Below, piece by piece: positions 45,150 through 56,358 of a stretch of 64,000 nucleotides of DNA. How positions within the stretch are numbered: the first letter of the stretch is position 1; the number at the start of each line of letters is the position of its first letter. Under the pieces are notes generated by a model, which searched no databases, had not been told where the DNA came from, and saw only the letters and a list, made by a program, of their open reading frames with translations. A program made the position numbers and the translations under genes. Where the stretch lies: contig NC_057920.1 of the NCBI RefSeq assembly GCF_018873765.1, positions 6,647,307 through 6,711,306 of the forward strand. Direction: 5' to 3'. The stretch comes from Telopea speciosissima (taxonomy: Eukaryota > Streptophyta > Magnoliopsida > Proteales > Proteaceae).

Positions 45150-45460
45150 CATTATTGTAAGGTTAAATTAGGATGGGTTGCTATTAAATTAGACATGTCC
45201 AAGGCGTGTGATAGACTGGAATGGGGGTATGTCCATGCTCTCTTTCAGTTTTTGGGGGTTCTTGGAGCACTGCTGTGACTTGACAAGTTATTTGTTATCT
45301 TTTGTGTTCTATTCTATTAAACTTAGAAGGTTCGTCTTTTAATTTTTTTTGAACCGTCTAGAGGAATAAGGCACGGATGTGCTTTGAGTCTGTATCTTTT
45401 TATTTTGGCTATGGAAGGATTGTCTCGGCTTCTGTCTGAATTTAGATTGAGGATAAATGC
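45150..45460 (+). mobile_element. L1-like LINE reverse transcriptase fragment
   Basis: Translations in changing frames give WVAIKLDMSKACDRLEWGYV, then a piece like SIKLRRFVF, then SRGIRHGCALSLYLFILAMEG and LSRLL. These are the LDMSKAYDRVEW and RGIRQGDPLSPYLF motifs of plant L1 reverse transcriptase. It is frameshifted at least twice, and the acidic catalytic box itself is not present. Truncated at both ends. Confidence 0.75.
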
Positions 45461-45814
45461 TCTTTTTGCTTCACTAAAAGAGAAACTGATTTGGGAGGGT
45501 TCGTTATGACACCAGGGTGTAGTTTTGCACCAATTAGTCGGGAAGATTACAAATCATCCAGTAGGGGTGGGCATTTAATGAGAAGAGAAGATATGATGTC
45601 TAGGGGGAATGTGAGAGTGTGGGATAACAAGGATGGGGCGTGATAGGCGGTGTCATTGCATGGTGCGGAGTTGGCGGGGCTGACGCTTGGCAGGAGAAGA
45701 TGGTGATTTCAGGTAGGGAAGAAGATGGGGATTGCAGGTAAGGGAGGCAGCGGCAGGCAGGTTGGTTGCCGACAGTGTGTGGGAGGCAGTGGCTGTGCGA
45801 CCGTTGGCCATTAG

Positions 45815-46020
45815 AGCTCTAATACCATATCAAGCTGCAAATTAACCCTAATGAAAGGTAGAATTATATTTGGCTCTCATCAAAACTGTGGAGGAATATA
45901 TATGTTACAATGCCTTATAGGCACCAAGTATACAAAAACAAAGAAAGAATAGACAAGATAGGAACCAAGAGTCCGTTGTGAAATGTGAACAAGAAACCTA
46001 AGCCAGTAAAACTCATTCTC
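45815..46020 (-). mobile_element. Possible copia-type LTR relic
   Basis: GAGCTCTAATACCATATC at 45818-45835 is close to the inverse of the Met-tRNA primer site (TGGTATTAGAGC). It is followed on the + strand by about 190 bp that could be an old LTR. No second LTR or coding part. The GC-rich 45600-45800 stretch shows no recognisable protein. Confidence 0.3.
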
Positions 46021-46066
46021 TTCCACTTCTCATGTTCTTCATTATTCTTTTTTTTTTTTTTTTTTG

Positions 46067-46841
46067 CTATTCAATCAACCGGGTCATCCCTTCCAAGGTG
46101 GGAGCGTCCTCCACTCCAGCTGCTGCTGCTAGGATCTGCTTTTCCATGTTAGCTTGCCATCCTGCAAATCAAGTTCATTCAGAAGCAATAAAGCCATTAA
46201 TCTCTTTCAATTCAATACCAATAGATTCAAATTCGAATAACGGTAAACTTAAATTAATTGACAACCTATGTTCATGTCGAATCCTTGGCTTTTGAGCTCT
46301 CTGTACTCTTGGCAAAGAGCACATTGCTCACACAAGCAATGAACCCGGCAATCCCCACAGGGTTCCCCACAAGGACTCTCTTCGAGGCCAAATCGCTGTC
46401 TCATACATAACCGATTGCCAGCCGAGAAGATGCATCCTATGCCTGGTAAGAACATGAGCAGTGCATAGATTGCTCCTTGTGAAACACAGGAGGTTCCCTC
46501 ATTCATGATCTCTGAGATTTGACCAAAGGTAATGCATGGACACCACATTGTTATGCAACCTGTGAAAGTTGAAGCAATCCATTATATGGTCAGATTGTGA
46601 ATATGTTTTGGACAGAAAAGATATATGGTAGCATGGTAGGAGAGGAGCAAAATTAGATTAATTCAGACATACAGTTCTTAACATCGGCACCGCAGTCGAA
46701 TAGGCCGGATGACCAAGGAACCGAACCATCTGGATTCTCAGGAGGAGGAGTTGAAGAAGCATCGAAATGTGGAATAAGTTGTGCCGTGACAGAGGAAGCT
46801 GGAGTGAACTTCCAATTAGCATTTCTCTCTGACGAATCCAT
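46067..46841 (-). CDS. PLAC8 / plant cadmium resistance-like protein, copy A
   Basis: Three exons, 46841-46673, 46559-46266 and 46161-46067, give 185 aa with phase 1 joins at GT/AG sites. Cys-rich membrane protein of the PCR/FW2.2-like family, whose members export zinc and cadmium or limit cell number. Visible: a Pro-rich N terminus (STPPPENP), WSSGLFDC, the signature CCITMWCPC (built across the first splice), a hydrophobic segment ([13 protein letters not shown]), the second Cys cluster with [19 protein letters not shown], and a tail W.ANMEKQI...APTLEGMTR. All key cysteines are present and the tail is family-like, so it looks functional. A near-duplicate lies 1.6 kb further along on the same strand. 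Confidence 0.93.
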
Positions 46842-47159
46842 TTTTCTTACCTTTCAATTGATCCAAGGAGGTTTATACAACTCTGTTTGTGTACACCAGA
46901 GAGAAAGAGAGAGAGAGAGATGTGATTCACTGGTAGTTTGTATGACTAAGCTTGTCTATCGATTAATTGACTATGTATTTCATTTCTCTGCAATTGTTTG
47001 TGACATGCCACCATCATTTGTACACCTTTTGTGAGCATATAACACGCCACAACAACTTGAGAGAGTTTTTTTTAATTGAGCCTTTTAAACGTGGTTCATA
47101 CACTCTTGCACACCTTTTCTGGGTTTATAACAGGCCAAAACAACTTGAGAGAGTCTGTT

Positions 47160-47345
47160 ATTATCCTTTCCAATTCCTGAAGTGTGGCAGTGCGGTAGTA
47201 CTAGGTGGAGATGTCGACACCTGGCAGCTGCCGAATCTAATGGTCCATATCAATGAGCTCGGATGGTTAGATGCGGTAGTTGCCAGGTGTCGACATCTCC
47301 ACCTAGCACTGCCACACTACCACACTTTAAGGAATTGGAGAGGAT
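47160..47345. repeat. Foldback element in the flank of copy A only
   Basis: ATCCTTTCCAATTCCTGAAGTG pairs with the inverse at the right; GGTGGAGATGTCGACACCTGG pairs with CCAGGTGTCGACATCTCCACC. Copy B reads GAGAGTCTATAGGTCGCGG straight across the site, so this is an insertion after the duplication. No clean 9-bp duplication seen and it lacks the TGAAATGACC core. Confidence 0.75.
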
Positions 47346-48293
47346 ATTTTTCCTATGGATCGCGGATAAAATTTAGCTGCTAACTGGGTAGCAGCAACAT
47401 TCGGAGGGGTGCCAAAAAAACCCAGCCAGTCTGAACCCACTCGAACCTGTACTAAGCTCAAATAGGGCTTGGGAGGGGGGTAAAGGTGGAGGAGTTGGAG
47501 GTGGTGCAGGAGGTAGGGCTTCATGGTGGTGATGGTGTTAAGGATGGGTGGCAGTATAGGGTATCTACATTGTAAAAGAAGATGATGATTTGGGAAAGAT
47601 GAGGGCATTTTGGTCTTTTCAAATTTTAGCAAATAGGTTAGGTCAATTAGGTCTTTTCAAAATCTAGAAAAAATAGAAGAAAGGGTAGTTTGGTCATTTT
47701 TTAACATTTTAACCCCTGGTATGGACTTAAATGACTTTAGGGGGGTAAAGTAGGGGTGGTACGTGGAATTTTCAGGGGTGCGTGTGGACTTAATAAAACT
47801 TTAGGGGGGCATGAGGAATATTGGGTACATTTTAGGGGGATATGCGTATTTAACCCTAATTATTTTAAAAGGGAAAATGTTCTATATATGAGCAATTGGA
47901 TTAGGGTACGCTAGCATTTTTTGTATGCATCAATCTCTCTTCCTCAAATGAAATGACCTAATTACCCTCAAATGTACGATATTGTTTTGTCGTATTTCAT
48001 TGGTATGCTCTTCATAATTTTAAGTATCAGTACTAGAATGACTGTATCAATATCAGTCGTGATACGATACCGATATGTATCACTGTTGTCAGCCAAAAAT
48101 TAAAAAAATTGAGCATCTTTTTGGCTCATTCAACAGATATCATCGATCGATACATATCCATATCGTATCAGTTTCGAAATTGGCTGATACCCATTCCAAT
48201 ACATGTGAACTTGATCAGAAAACCTACTTCCATTATTTAACTTATAAACAAACACAAAACACCCTTTTCTTACAATTTTTTATTTTGTTTTCG

Positions 48294-48322
48294 GGGTTGG
48301 GGTTTGGGGTTGGGGTTAGGGT
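48294..48322 (+). repeat. Degenerate telomere-like tract
   Basis: GGGGTTTGGGGTTGGGGTTAGGG-type units, related to the plant telomere repeat TTTAGGG but irregular, about 30 bp. A simple G-rich microsatellite is the more modest reading. Confidence 0.4.
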
Positions 48323-48433
48323 TGTAAGACTCCACACTAGGACCAGATAATTAAAGATTTAATTAAAGACACATAAGGGGGCCGGAGGGGTTTCAATGGG
48401 TCAAACTTATAATCTTTCGGATCGCTTTCTTGG

Positions 48434-49373
48434 TTAGTCACTCTTACAGGCCATGCGACTCGTGCTTTGGGGCACGGTGGGAGCCTTCTCCACTCCAGCT
48501 TCTGCTGCTGCTTCTAGGATCTGCCTTTCCATGTTACCTCTTCTCCATCCTGCAAATCATCAAGCTCATTCAAGAGAAGCAATTAAATTAAGGGCTTATG
48601 TTCTCTGTGCCGCAGGCTGCGCCCAAACACATGGGCCTGTCACTCAGGGGCAGGGTGGTTAATGTGTCCACCCCCATGTGTCTGGTCGACATTCTCCCTT
48701 AAGCAGCCTCATTGCAAAAGCAGGGGTAAGGCTGCATACATATGACCCTCCCAGACCCTACAGTTGCGGGAGCCTTGTGCACTGGGTATGCCCTTTTTAA
48801 CAAAAGATTCAAATTCAGAGAATAAGGGTTAAGAAGTGAAATTAATTAACCTTCGATGTTCATGTCGAAACCACGGCTTTTGAGCTCTCTATACTCTTGG
48901 CAAAGGGCACATTGCTCACAGAAACAATGAACCAGACAATCCTCACAAGGACTCTCTTCGAAGGCAAATCGCTGCCTCATACATAACCGATTGAGAGTCG
49001 AGCAAAAGCAATTTAAGCCGGGTAAGAACATTAGAAGTGTATAGATTGTTCCTTCTGAAACACAGTTTGCATTCTCAAACAGGGTCTCTGAGATCTGACC
49101 GTAGGTAATGCATGGACACCACATTGTTATGCCACCTGTGGGTGGAAGTAGATCGATGAGAAGCAATCCATCCAAGGAACAACATTAGATTAATTAAGAC
49201 TTACAGTTCTTAATATCGGCACCGCAGTCGAAGAGGCCGGATGACCAAGGAGCCCAACCATTTGGATACTCAGGAGGAGGAGTTGAAGAAGAATCGGAAT
49301 CTAGAAGAGGTTGGGTGGTGGCAGAGGAAGCTGGAGTGAAATTCCGGTTAGCATTTCTCTCTGATGAATCCAT
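48434..49373 (-). CDS. PLAC8 / plant cadmium resistance-like protein, copy B
   Basis: Same three-exon layout as copy A: 49373-49205, 49135-48851 and 48549-48434, phase 1 joins, 189 aa. Visible: N terminus [35 protein letters not shown], a hydrophobic stretch (LLMFLPGLNCFC), [19 protein letters not shown], and W..GNMERQILEAAAEAGVE. Two departures from copy A: the second Cys of the CC pair is Gly (CG), and the C terminus ends APTVPQSTSRMACKSD instead of the family-like APTLEGMTR. Intron 2 carries a foldback and a SINE. Probably expressed, but the Cys loss could alter metal handling; that last point is inference. Confidence 0.9.
48600..48705. repeat. Foldback element in intron 2 of copy B
   Basis: TTCTCTGTGCCGCAGGCTGCG matches one arm of the element at 936-1080; ACACATGGGCCTG pairs with the inverse CCCCCATGTGTCTGG. 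Copy A's intron lacks it. Confidence 0.6.
48716..48803 (+). mobile_element. Au-type SINE, 3' part, in intron 2 of copy B
   Basis: GCAGGGGTAAGGCTGCATAC, GACCCTCCCAGACCC, TTGCGGGAGCCTTGTGCACT and GGGTATGCCCTTTTT match the Au SINE 3' end and the copy at 10151-10240. Confidence 0.7.
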
Positions 49374-49529
49374 TTTTCTTACTTTTCAACTGATCCAAGG
49401 ACCTGTATAGTACTCAGTTTGTGTACACCAGAGAGAGAGAGATAGAGAGAGGTCAGGAAAAATTGGTAGAGGAAACTGTATTTCAATTATTCGCAATTGT
49501 TTGCGACATGCCATAATCATCATTTGGCA

Positions 49530-49615
49530 TGAAATCCGTGGCGGCTTGGGGTTGAGCGCCATTGTGTTGTGCTCAAGTCTCCATTCAAAGGCCGTTATGT
49601 GGATTTCATGCCAAT
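49530..49615. repeat. Short foldback element in the flank of copy B only
   Basis: GGCATGAAATCCGTGGCGGC pairs with GTTATGTGGATTTCATGCC. A second GATACAAATCC/ATGAAATCC-rich piece follows to about 49750. Copy A has no equivalent at this point. Confidence 0.55.
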
Positions 49616-49847
49616 TTAATGTTTAGTAGATGAGTTCAATTTAAAATTCAAAAATAGCAAATCGCTGTCTCAATATGAAATCCAAATGGCGGCCCATGAA
49701 TCGAGTGCAGCACGATGACCGCTCAACCACATGTCACAGAGGATACAAATCCTCATTTGTATACCTTTTGTGGGCATATAACACGCTACGACAACGATAA
49801 AGATTTAAAAAAATAATAATAATAACTTGGAAGAGTTTTTATTTTAT

Positions 49848-49987
49848 GGGAAAAGTTTTCATACACGCGTGTGCGTGTATGTGAGAGTGAGAGAGTGGGA
49901 GTTCATGGCATTAATTAATGAATAAGGATTTATGATTTTTCCAATTCTTTGTGAGAGGGATCAAGACCGTGTATGAAAACTTTTCCC
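49848..49987. mobile_element. MULE-type short element with exact 9-bp duplication
   Basis: 140 bp, terminal inverted repeats GGGAAAAGTTTTCATACACG, flanked by TTATTTTAT on both sides (49839-49847, 49988-49996). Same family, opposite orientation, as 60210-60346; both share GGCATTAATTAATGA-like and CTTTGTGAGAG text inside. Confidence 0.85.
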
Positions 49988-49996
49988 TTATTTTAT

Positions 49997-51486
49997 TTTT
50001 ACATTTTAAACGTGGTTCACACTCTTGCACACTTTTTTTTCAGTTTTTTGTGTGTATAAAACGCCAAAACAACTTGAGAGAGTCTATAGGTCGCGGATAA
50101 ATTAATTTAGCTGCTAGCTGGGTAGCAGCAACGTTCTGTCTTGAGCCCGAACAGGGCTTGGGCTGAACTATTCAATCTGCAGGGTGGGCTTGGGTTGGGA
50201 TTTTGAAGCCTGCAGTTGTGCTGGGCTGGGGCCGGGTTGTGGCATTGGGCTGAGTTCAGTCCAACCCAACCCGATCCTATATATACTATGTGACTATTCT
50301 ATGATATAAAAATATGGGTAGTCTTTCATAGCACTATGAAGAGTGAAATGTATTGTTTCACTATGACTTTTTTACCCATATATTGTATCCATATTGTTTA
50401 GTATTTTTAGGTTAGTTATAGGAATTGCACACAAAGAAAACTGTACCAAATTCCTACGTTGGCTCCCCTCACCCCTTCCCCGTCCCCGTCCTTCTCACAG
50501 CACGTACCCCCTTCCCCGACACCAGCTGTGCCCTTTGCCCCACTCCATTCCACCCCACCTCCGCTATCCCCTTTACCAATTAGAGCACACGTAGGGGCAT
50601 CAACATATATGCGATTTTTAATTTCATAGAGAACAGGGCAGTACTTTCACACGCTATTGTGTTTGGGTGCAAGGGCCACACGACCAAGTAGCGTTATTTG
50701 TCCTATTTTCATTTTAGCATCCACATGGACACCATCAATCCAACAATGTGTGATATTTGATATATGTAATGTGGATTGACAAATTTTATAGCATATTCTC
50801 TATCTACGTATAAAATTAGCATAAATACATATTAAAATAATTTAATCCTCTAATTAACTAACCTACTAATTAAGCATATATGTACCCACAAGACCATGGT
50901 TTCAATAATCGGGATTGGATCGGCCGATTTGAATCAGAATTGGTTGAAGCCGATCCTGATTCGGACTCAGGAAAATGAAGGTTCCTAAATTTCCTCTCTC
51001 CCGCAGAAAAGAAGTCTCCAAGCCCTCCATTCTCCTCCACAAACACACTGCTTAAAACAGGCAAGAGAGAACCCAAAAATAACAAACAATGACTGAGTCT
51101 CTCACCATCAATTCATCGACCAATCTTTGACCTATAACAAAATTTTCTTTGTTCTGTCTCTCTTCTTTCCTTCTTTCTCTCTCTTTCTCAATATCTTTCT
51201 TCTTCAATCAATTCTCTCTTTACGTACTTCCCCATTTGTTCCTTCACTAGGTGGTAGAAAGGGCTTCTTCAATGATCACATCTTCTTCAACCTACCACCA
51301 ATTAAACCAACCTTTCCTTTAGAGTTTTTTATACAGCCATTTCTCCAGTTTTACAAGACCCAAATCTGTTTAATTAAATCTCTCAAAATAAAAATGGTTT
51401 AGTAAGCTTCTTTCTTATGGCGGTTTTATGATCTGGGTAAATTGGGTTCAGCCCAGAAGACATCATCTTTGATGCTGGTTTGATCT
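49997..51486. other. Upstream region of the CSLD gene
   Basis: GC-rich hAT-like repeat text (CAACCCAACCCGATCC, GGGCTGGGGCCGGG) at about 50140-50280; a C-rich stretch 50460-50580; a partial foldback 50630-50705; GATCGG-type repeats near 50905-50960. From about 51130 the sequence becomes TC-rich (TTCTTTCCTTCTTTCTCTC), typical of a plant core promoter and leader. Confidence 0.45.
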
Positions 51487-51556
51487 GTAAGTATTTTGCT
51501 TTCTCTCTCTCCCATTCAAATTTCACCTTAATTCTGGGATATACTTATTTGAGCAG
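51487..51556 (+). other. Possible 5' leader intron of the CSLD gene
   Basis: GATCT|GTAAGTATT at 51486/51487 and TTGAGCAG|GAAAAG at 51556/51557, 70 bp apart and 55 bp before the start codon. Splice-like by sequence only. Confidence 0.4.
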
Positions 51557-51611
51557 GAAAAGTGCAGAGAAGAAGCATTTGCAGAACTGAAAGGTTGAAG
51601 AGAAAATAAAA

Positions 51612-54600
51612 ATGGCATCTTTATCGACAAACCCATCAAAGAAGGCTATAAGGAGTCCCAGAGCTTCAGAATCACAGCCAAGCAGAAGTTCAAGTGGGCA
51701 AACGGTGAAATTCGCAAGAAGGACTTCAAGCGGTCGTTATGTGAGCCTTGAGAGGGATGACCTTGACATGTCAGGAGAGATTAATGGAGATTACATGAAC
51801 TACACCGTTCACATTCCTCCGACACCGGACAACCAACCTATGGACTCGTCGGTGGCGACGAAAGCCGAAGAACAATACGTAGCGAATTCTCTGTTCACCG
51901 GAGGGTTTAACAGTGTTACCCGTGCTCATCTCATGGATAAGGTCATCGATTCCGAAGTATCTCACCCTCAGATGGCTGGATCCAGAGGTTCTGCATGTGG
52001 TATGCCTGCTTGTGATGGTAAGGTAATGAGAGACGAGAGAGGTAATGATATCACTCCTTGCGAATGCAGGTATGTGTTCGTTCGTCGTCTCCATATGCTT
52101 TACCACAAACTTCGCTCTGATACTTAATTGTAAGGAATTTTTTCAAGAAAATATTGTGTTTGTTTGTGTATAGGTTCAAAATTTGCAGAGATTGTTTCCT
52201 AGATGCAACAAAAGGGTCAGGAATATGCCCGGGATGCAAGGAACCATACAAGATTGGAGATTACGACGATGACGACATGCAAGATATGATGAGTGGGAGA
52301 CTTCCATTGCCAGGACTAGATGATTCTTCAAAGATGGATCGTCGAATGTCAGTGATGAATTCCAATAACAATAAATCTATGTTGTTAAGAAATCAAACTG
52401 GAGAATTCGATCATAACAGATGGTTGTTCGAGACAAAAGGTACTTACGGTTATGGAAATGCTTTCTGGCCTCAAGACGACATGTATGGTGATGAAGACAG
52501 AGATGAAGGTCTTCAAGGTGGAATGGTGGAAACAGCAGATAAACCATGGAGACCATTGAGTAGAGTTATTCCAATGCCTGCTGGAATCATAAGCCCTTAT
52601 AGGTTATTGATTGCAGTGAGGTTTGTTGTGCTCTGTTTCTTCCTGACATGGCGTTTACAGCACCCAAACGATGAGGCTATGTGGTTATGGATGATGTCGG
52701 TGGTATGTGAGGTCTGGTTCGCTTTCTCTTGGATTCTTGATCAGGTCCCTAAGCTCTGTCCAGTTAATCGTTGCACAGAATTGGAAGTTTTAAGGGACAA
52801 GTTCGATATGCCCACCCCTTATAATCCTACCGGAAGGTCTGATCTTCCCGCCGTTGATCTCTTCGTTTCTACCGCCGATCCAGAGAAGGAACCACCATTA
52901 GTTACTGCAAACACCATTCTTTCCATCTTAGCAGTTGATTATCCTGTGGAGAAGCTCGCTTGTTACATATCTGATGATGGTGGTGCACTTCTGACCTTTG
53001 AGGCTATGGCTGAAGCTTGTAGTTTTGCTGACTTGTGGGTCCCTTTCTGCAGAAAACATGATATTGAACCTAGGAACCCGGATTCTTATTTTGCCTTGAA
53101 AGGGGACCCCACAAAGAACAAGAGACGGTCGGATTTTGTTAAGGACAGGAGAAGGATCAAGAGAGAGTATGATGAGTTTAAGGTCAGGATTAATGGTCTC
53201 CCAGATTCTATTCGGAGGAGATCTGATGCATTTAATGCGAGGGAGGAGATGAAGATGTTGAAGCACATGAGAGAAACTGGTGGTGATCCCTTGGAGCCTG
53301 TTAAGGTTCAGAAAGCCACGTGGATGGCTGATGGGACCCACTGGCCTGGTACGTGGGCCACCCCTTCCCGTGATCATAAAAAAGGTGACCATGCTAGTAT
53401 CCTCCAGGTGAGAGGAAACTAATTAAACTAAATTTGATCGAACTCGGTTTATGGAGACTCAGTCATGATGATGACAACTCAGTAAAATTATTGAATCTCT
53501 CTTCTTCTTCCTTCCCTTCCCTTCCCTTCCCTTCCCTCCCTTGTTTGTTGTTGCAGGTGATGCTAAAGCCACCAAGTGCAGATGCTTTAATGGGGTGTGC
53601 AGAAGATAAGATCATAGATTTCACTGATGTGGATATAAGGCTTCCCATGTTCGTGTACATGTCTCGTGAGAAGCGTCAAGGCTATGATCACAACAAGAAA
53701 GCAGGAGCCATGAACGCACTGGTTCGTTCTTCAGCTGTTCTTTCTAATGGCTCCTTCATCCTAAATCTCGATTGTGATCATTATATCTTCAATTGCAAAG
53801 CCGTTCGAGAGGGTCTCTGTTTCATGATGGATCGTGGAGGCGAAGACATTTGCTATATTCAATTCCCCCAAAGGTTTGAAGGTATTGATCCTTCTGATCG
53901 TTATGCCAATAACAATACTGTCTTCTTCGATGGAAATATGCGAGCATTGGATGGTGTGCAGGTAATTAAGTTTTGGGGTTTTTCATTCTGTTGAATGAAT
54001 GAATTTTTGAATTTTCCAGAAGGGCTAAGAGTTTGGGATTTGGAAAATTGCAGGGCCCGTTTTATGTGGGAACAGGATGTATGTTCAGGAGATTTGCTCT
54101 GTACGGGTTTGATCCTCCGAATGTGAATAAAATAGTGAAGAACGGAGAACAAGAGACGCGTGCGTTGAAACCCACCGATTTTGATCCTGATCTAGACGTG
54201 AACATGCTTCCTAAGCGGTTCGGCAATTCAACCTTACTTGCAGAGTCCATACCAATTTGCGAGTTCCAAGGCCGCCCACTCGCCGACCATCCTGCAATCA
54301 AGTATGGAAGACCACCTGGAATCCTTACCGTCCCACGCGAGCCTCTTGATGCCACCACCGTCGCTGAGGCAGTTTCTGTAATCTCTTGTTGGTATGAGGA
54401 CAAGACAGAGTGGGGAGATCGAGTGGGTTGGATTTATGGGTCGGTGACGGAGGACGTGGTGACGGGCTACCGTATGCACAACCGTGGGTGGCGCTCCGTT
54501 TACTGTGTCACGAAGCGTGATGCGTTCCGAGGATCGGCACCCATTAACCTCACAGATCGGCTTCATCAGGTGTTGCGATGGGCTACAGGTTCTGTTGAGA

Positions 54601-55352
54601 TCTTTTTCTCCAGAAACAATGCCTTCCTTGCCACCAGGAAGGTCAAGTTTCTGCAACGCTTGTCTTACATCAATGTCGGTGTTTACCCCTTCACTTCCCT
54701 CTTCCTTATCGTTTACTGCTTCCTTCCTGCACTCTCTCTCTTCTCTGGGTACTTTATCGTGAAAACCTTGAGTGTTACTTTCCTCTTATACCTCCTAGTC
54801 ACCACTCTTTGCCTCATCGGTTCTGCCATTCTGGAGGTCAAGTGGTCTGGTATTGCCCTTGAGGAGTGGTGGAGAAACGAGCAGTTCTGGCTCATCTCAG
54901 GCACCAGTGCTCACTTGGCCGCTGTGTTACAGGGGCTTCTCAAGGTCGTTGCAGGTATTGAAATCTCATTTACTTTGACTTCCAAATCTGCGGGAGACGA
55001 GAATGAAGACGCATTTGCAGAGCTCTACTTGGTCAAGTGGACTTCTTTGATGATTCCTCCCATCGTCATCGGCATGGTTAACATAATTGCGATTGCTACT
55101 GCATTTGCTAGGACAATCTATGCTTCCTCCCCTCAATGGAACAAGTTCGTGGGAGGAGCTTTCTTTAGTCTCTGGGTATTGACTCATCTCTATCCCTTCG
55201 CAAAGGGGCTCATGGGAAGGGGAGGCAAGACACCCACCATTGTATTTGTCTGGTCAGGTCTGATCGCTATTACTTTGTCCTTACTTTGGATAGCAGTTAA
55301 CCCACAAAAGGCGCCTACAACGCCCGCTACTTCAGGATTTCAGTTCCCATGA
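51612..55352 (+). CDS. CSLD4: Cellulose synthase-like protein D (CSLD4-type), four exons
   Basis: Processive family-2 glycosyltransferase making beta-glucan or mannan in tip-growing cells (pollen tubes, root hairs), in Golgi and plasma membrane. Exons 51612-52069, 52174-53407, 53557-53961 and 54054-55352 join in frame, giving 1131 aa. Order: a CSLD N terminus ([45 protein letters not shown]), a Cys-rich RING-like finger (CGMPAC...[15 protein letters not shown]...CPGCKE), two membrane helices (about 290-345), then catalytic motifs [25 protein letters not shown] and QVLRW, and six C-terminal helices. The end FQFP is typical. Short insert [21 protein letters not shown] and the N-terminal text match Arabidopsis CSLD4 from memory better than CSLD2/3/5. 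All catalytic residues are present. A CCCTT pentamer repeat (about 53508-53538) serves as pyrimidine tract in intron 2. Confidence 0.96.
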
Positions 55353-56358
55353 CCAGATGATGATGATCCATTCATGTTCAGTTTTAACTTCCACATCACA
55401 AGAAAGCTTGAGGTTTTTCCCTTTTTTTTTTTTTTTCTTTTTCTTTTTCATTTTCTTATCTTTTTTCTAGGAGATGGGCTCTTGATTTATCTTTCTAAAA
55501 ATTGAAACAAACAGAGTAAGGGTGGGTTTTTGTTTTTGTTTTTTTTCACTCAATAGAAACAGAGGAGCTGCTGAGAGATTGATATTAGATACTTTTTCAA
55601 CTTTTGAGGATTGGGGTTTTGTGGGACTTGATTAATGTGGAATTCTATTCTTTTTTCCTCTTCCTCCTGCAACTGAAGAAAATGATGTTGGGTGATTGAA
55701 TTTCCTACAGATGATTTAACAAATGAAGTGTGGGAGGTCATTCTTTCTGCATCCTGTGACATTGAAGGGGTGGGCTTCTTTTGGAGATGGATTTCTAAAT
55801 TCTAGTTGCAGGATCTGTTCATATCTGTGATGGGTTGTTTGGTTGAAATGCAGGAGAGAAAAAAAATAATTTATGTATGTACACTGTGATAGCTGATTCA
55901 ATTTGTAATGGAAGATGATAAATATGTGTATTTTACAGAAGCTGATTTTGATTTTGAGCAGTGAAGTAATGTAACTTTAAACAAAATTATAAGAGAATCA
56001 AGATTTAAATTTTAAGATTCATGTGGATGAATGCCTAACAGAGTTTGAAGCCAAAATTTTTAAGAGGTCTGAAAACTAAATCAAGTTCGAGTCTCCAATT
56101 TCAATTTACTAGGAACATTTCCTGTAACATTTGTACAACCTCAAGGGAAGAACTCCCATAATGCTTTCACCATTTTTGAGCTTTGAGAAAAGAGAACCCC
56201 CCGGAGGCCACAAGTGATTCAAAATTTCAAAGGGTCCAAGAGGCTGACACAGCACTACTGGATAAGCAATCATCCCTCACCCATCACCATGTCCTGGGAG
56301 TCAATAGTAAAAACGGATGAAACAATTTCCTCTTCCATGAATAACTTGAACTCCCACT

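Larger units (their letters stand above)
46067..50130. repeat. Segmental tandem duplication containing both PLAC8 genes
   Basis: Beyond the coding exons, the upstream flanks match: GTGTACACCAGAGAGA, GCAATTGTTTG.GACATGCCA, ACCTTTTGTG.GCATATAACACGC, AAACGTGGTTCA.ACACTCTTGCACAC, AAAACAACTTGAGAGAGTCT and TTAGCTGCTA.CTGGGTAGCAGCAAC (about 46850-47395 and 49380-50130). Different short elements were inserted later in each copy. Confidence 0.85.

Noticed and set aside
53434-53994. An open frame starting before exon 3 of CSLD
   Set aside because: Its first part lies in the intron; the true exon begins at 53557 after a TTGTTGCAG acceptor.
54033-54053. ATG start at 54033 for the last CSLD exon
   Set aside because: It is intron sequence before the TTGCAG acceptor at 54053; the exon starts GGCCCGTTT at 54054.
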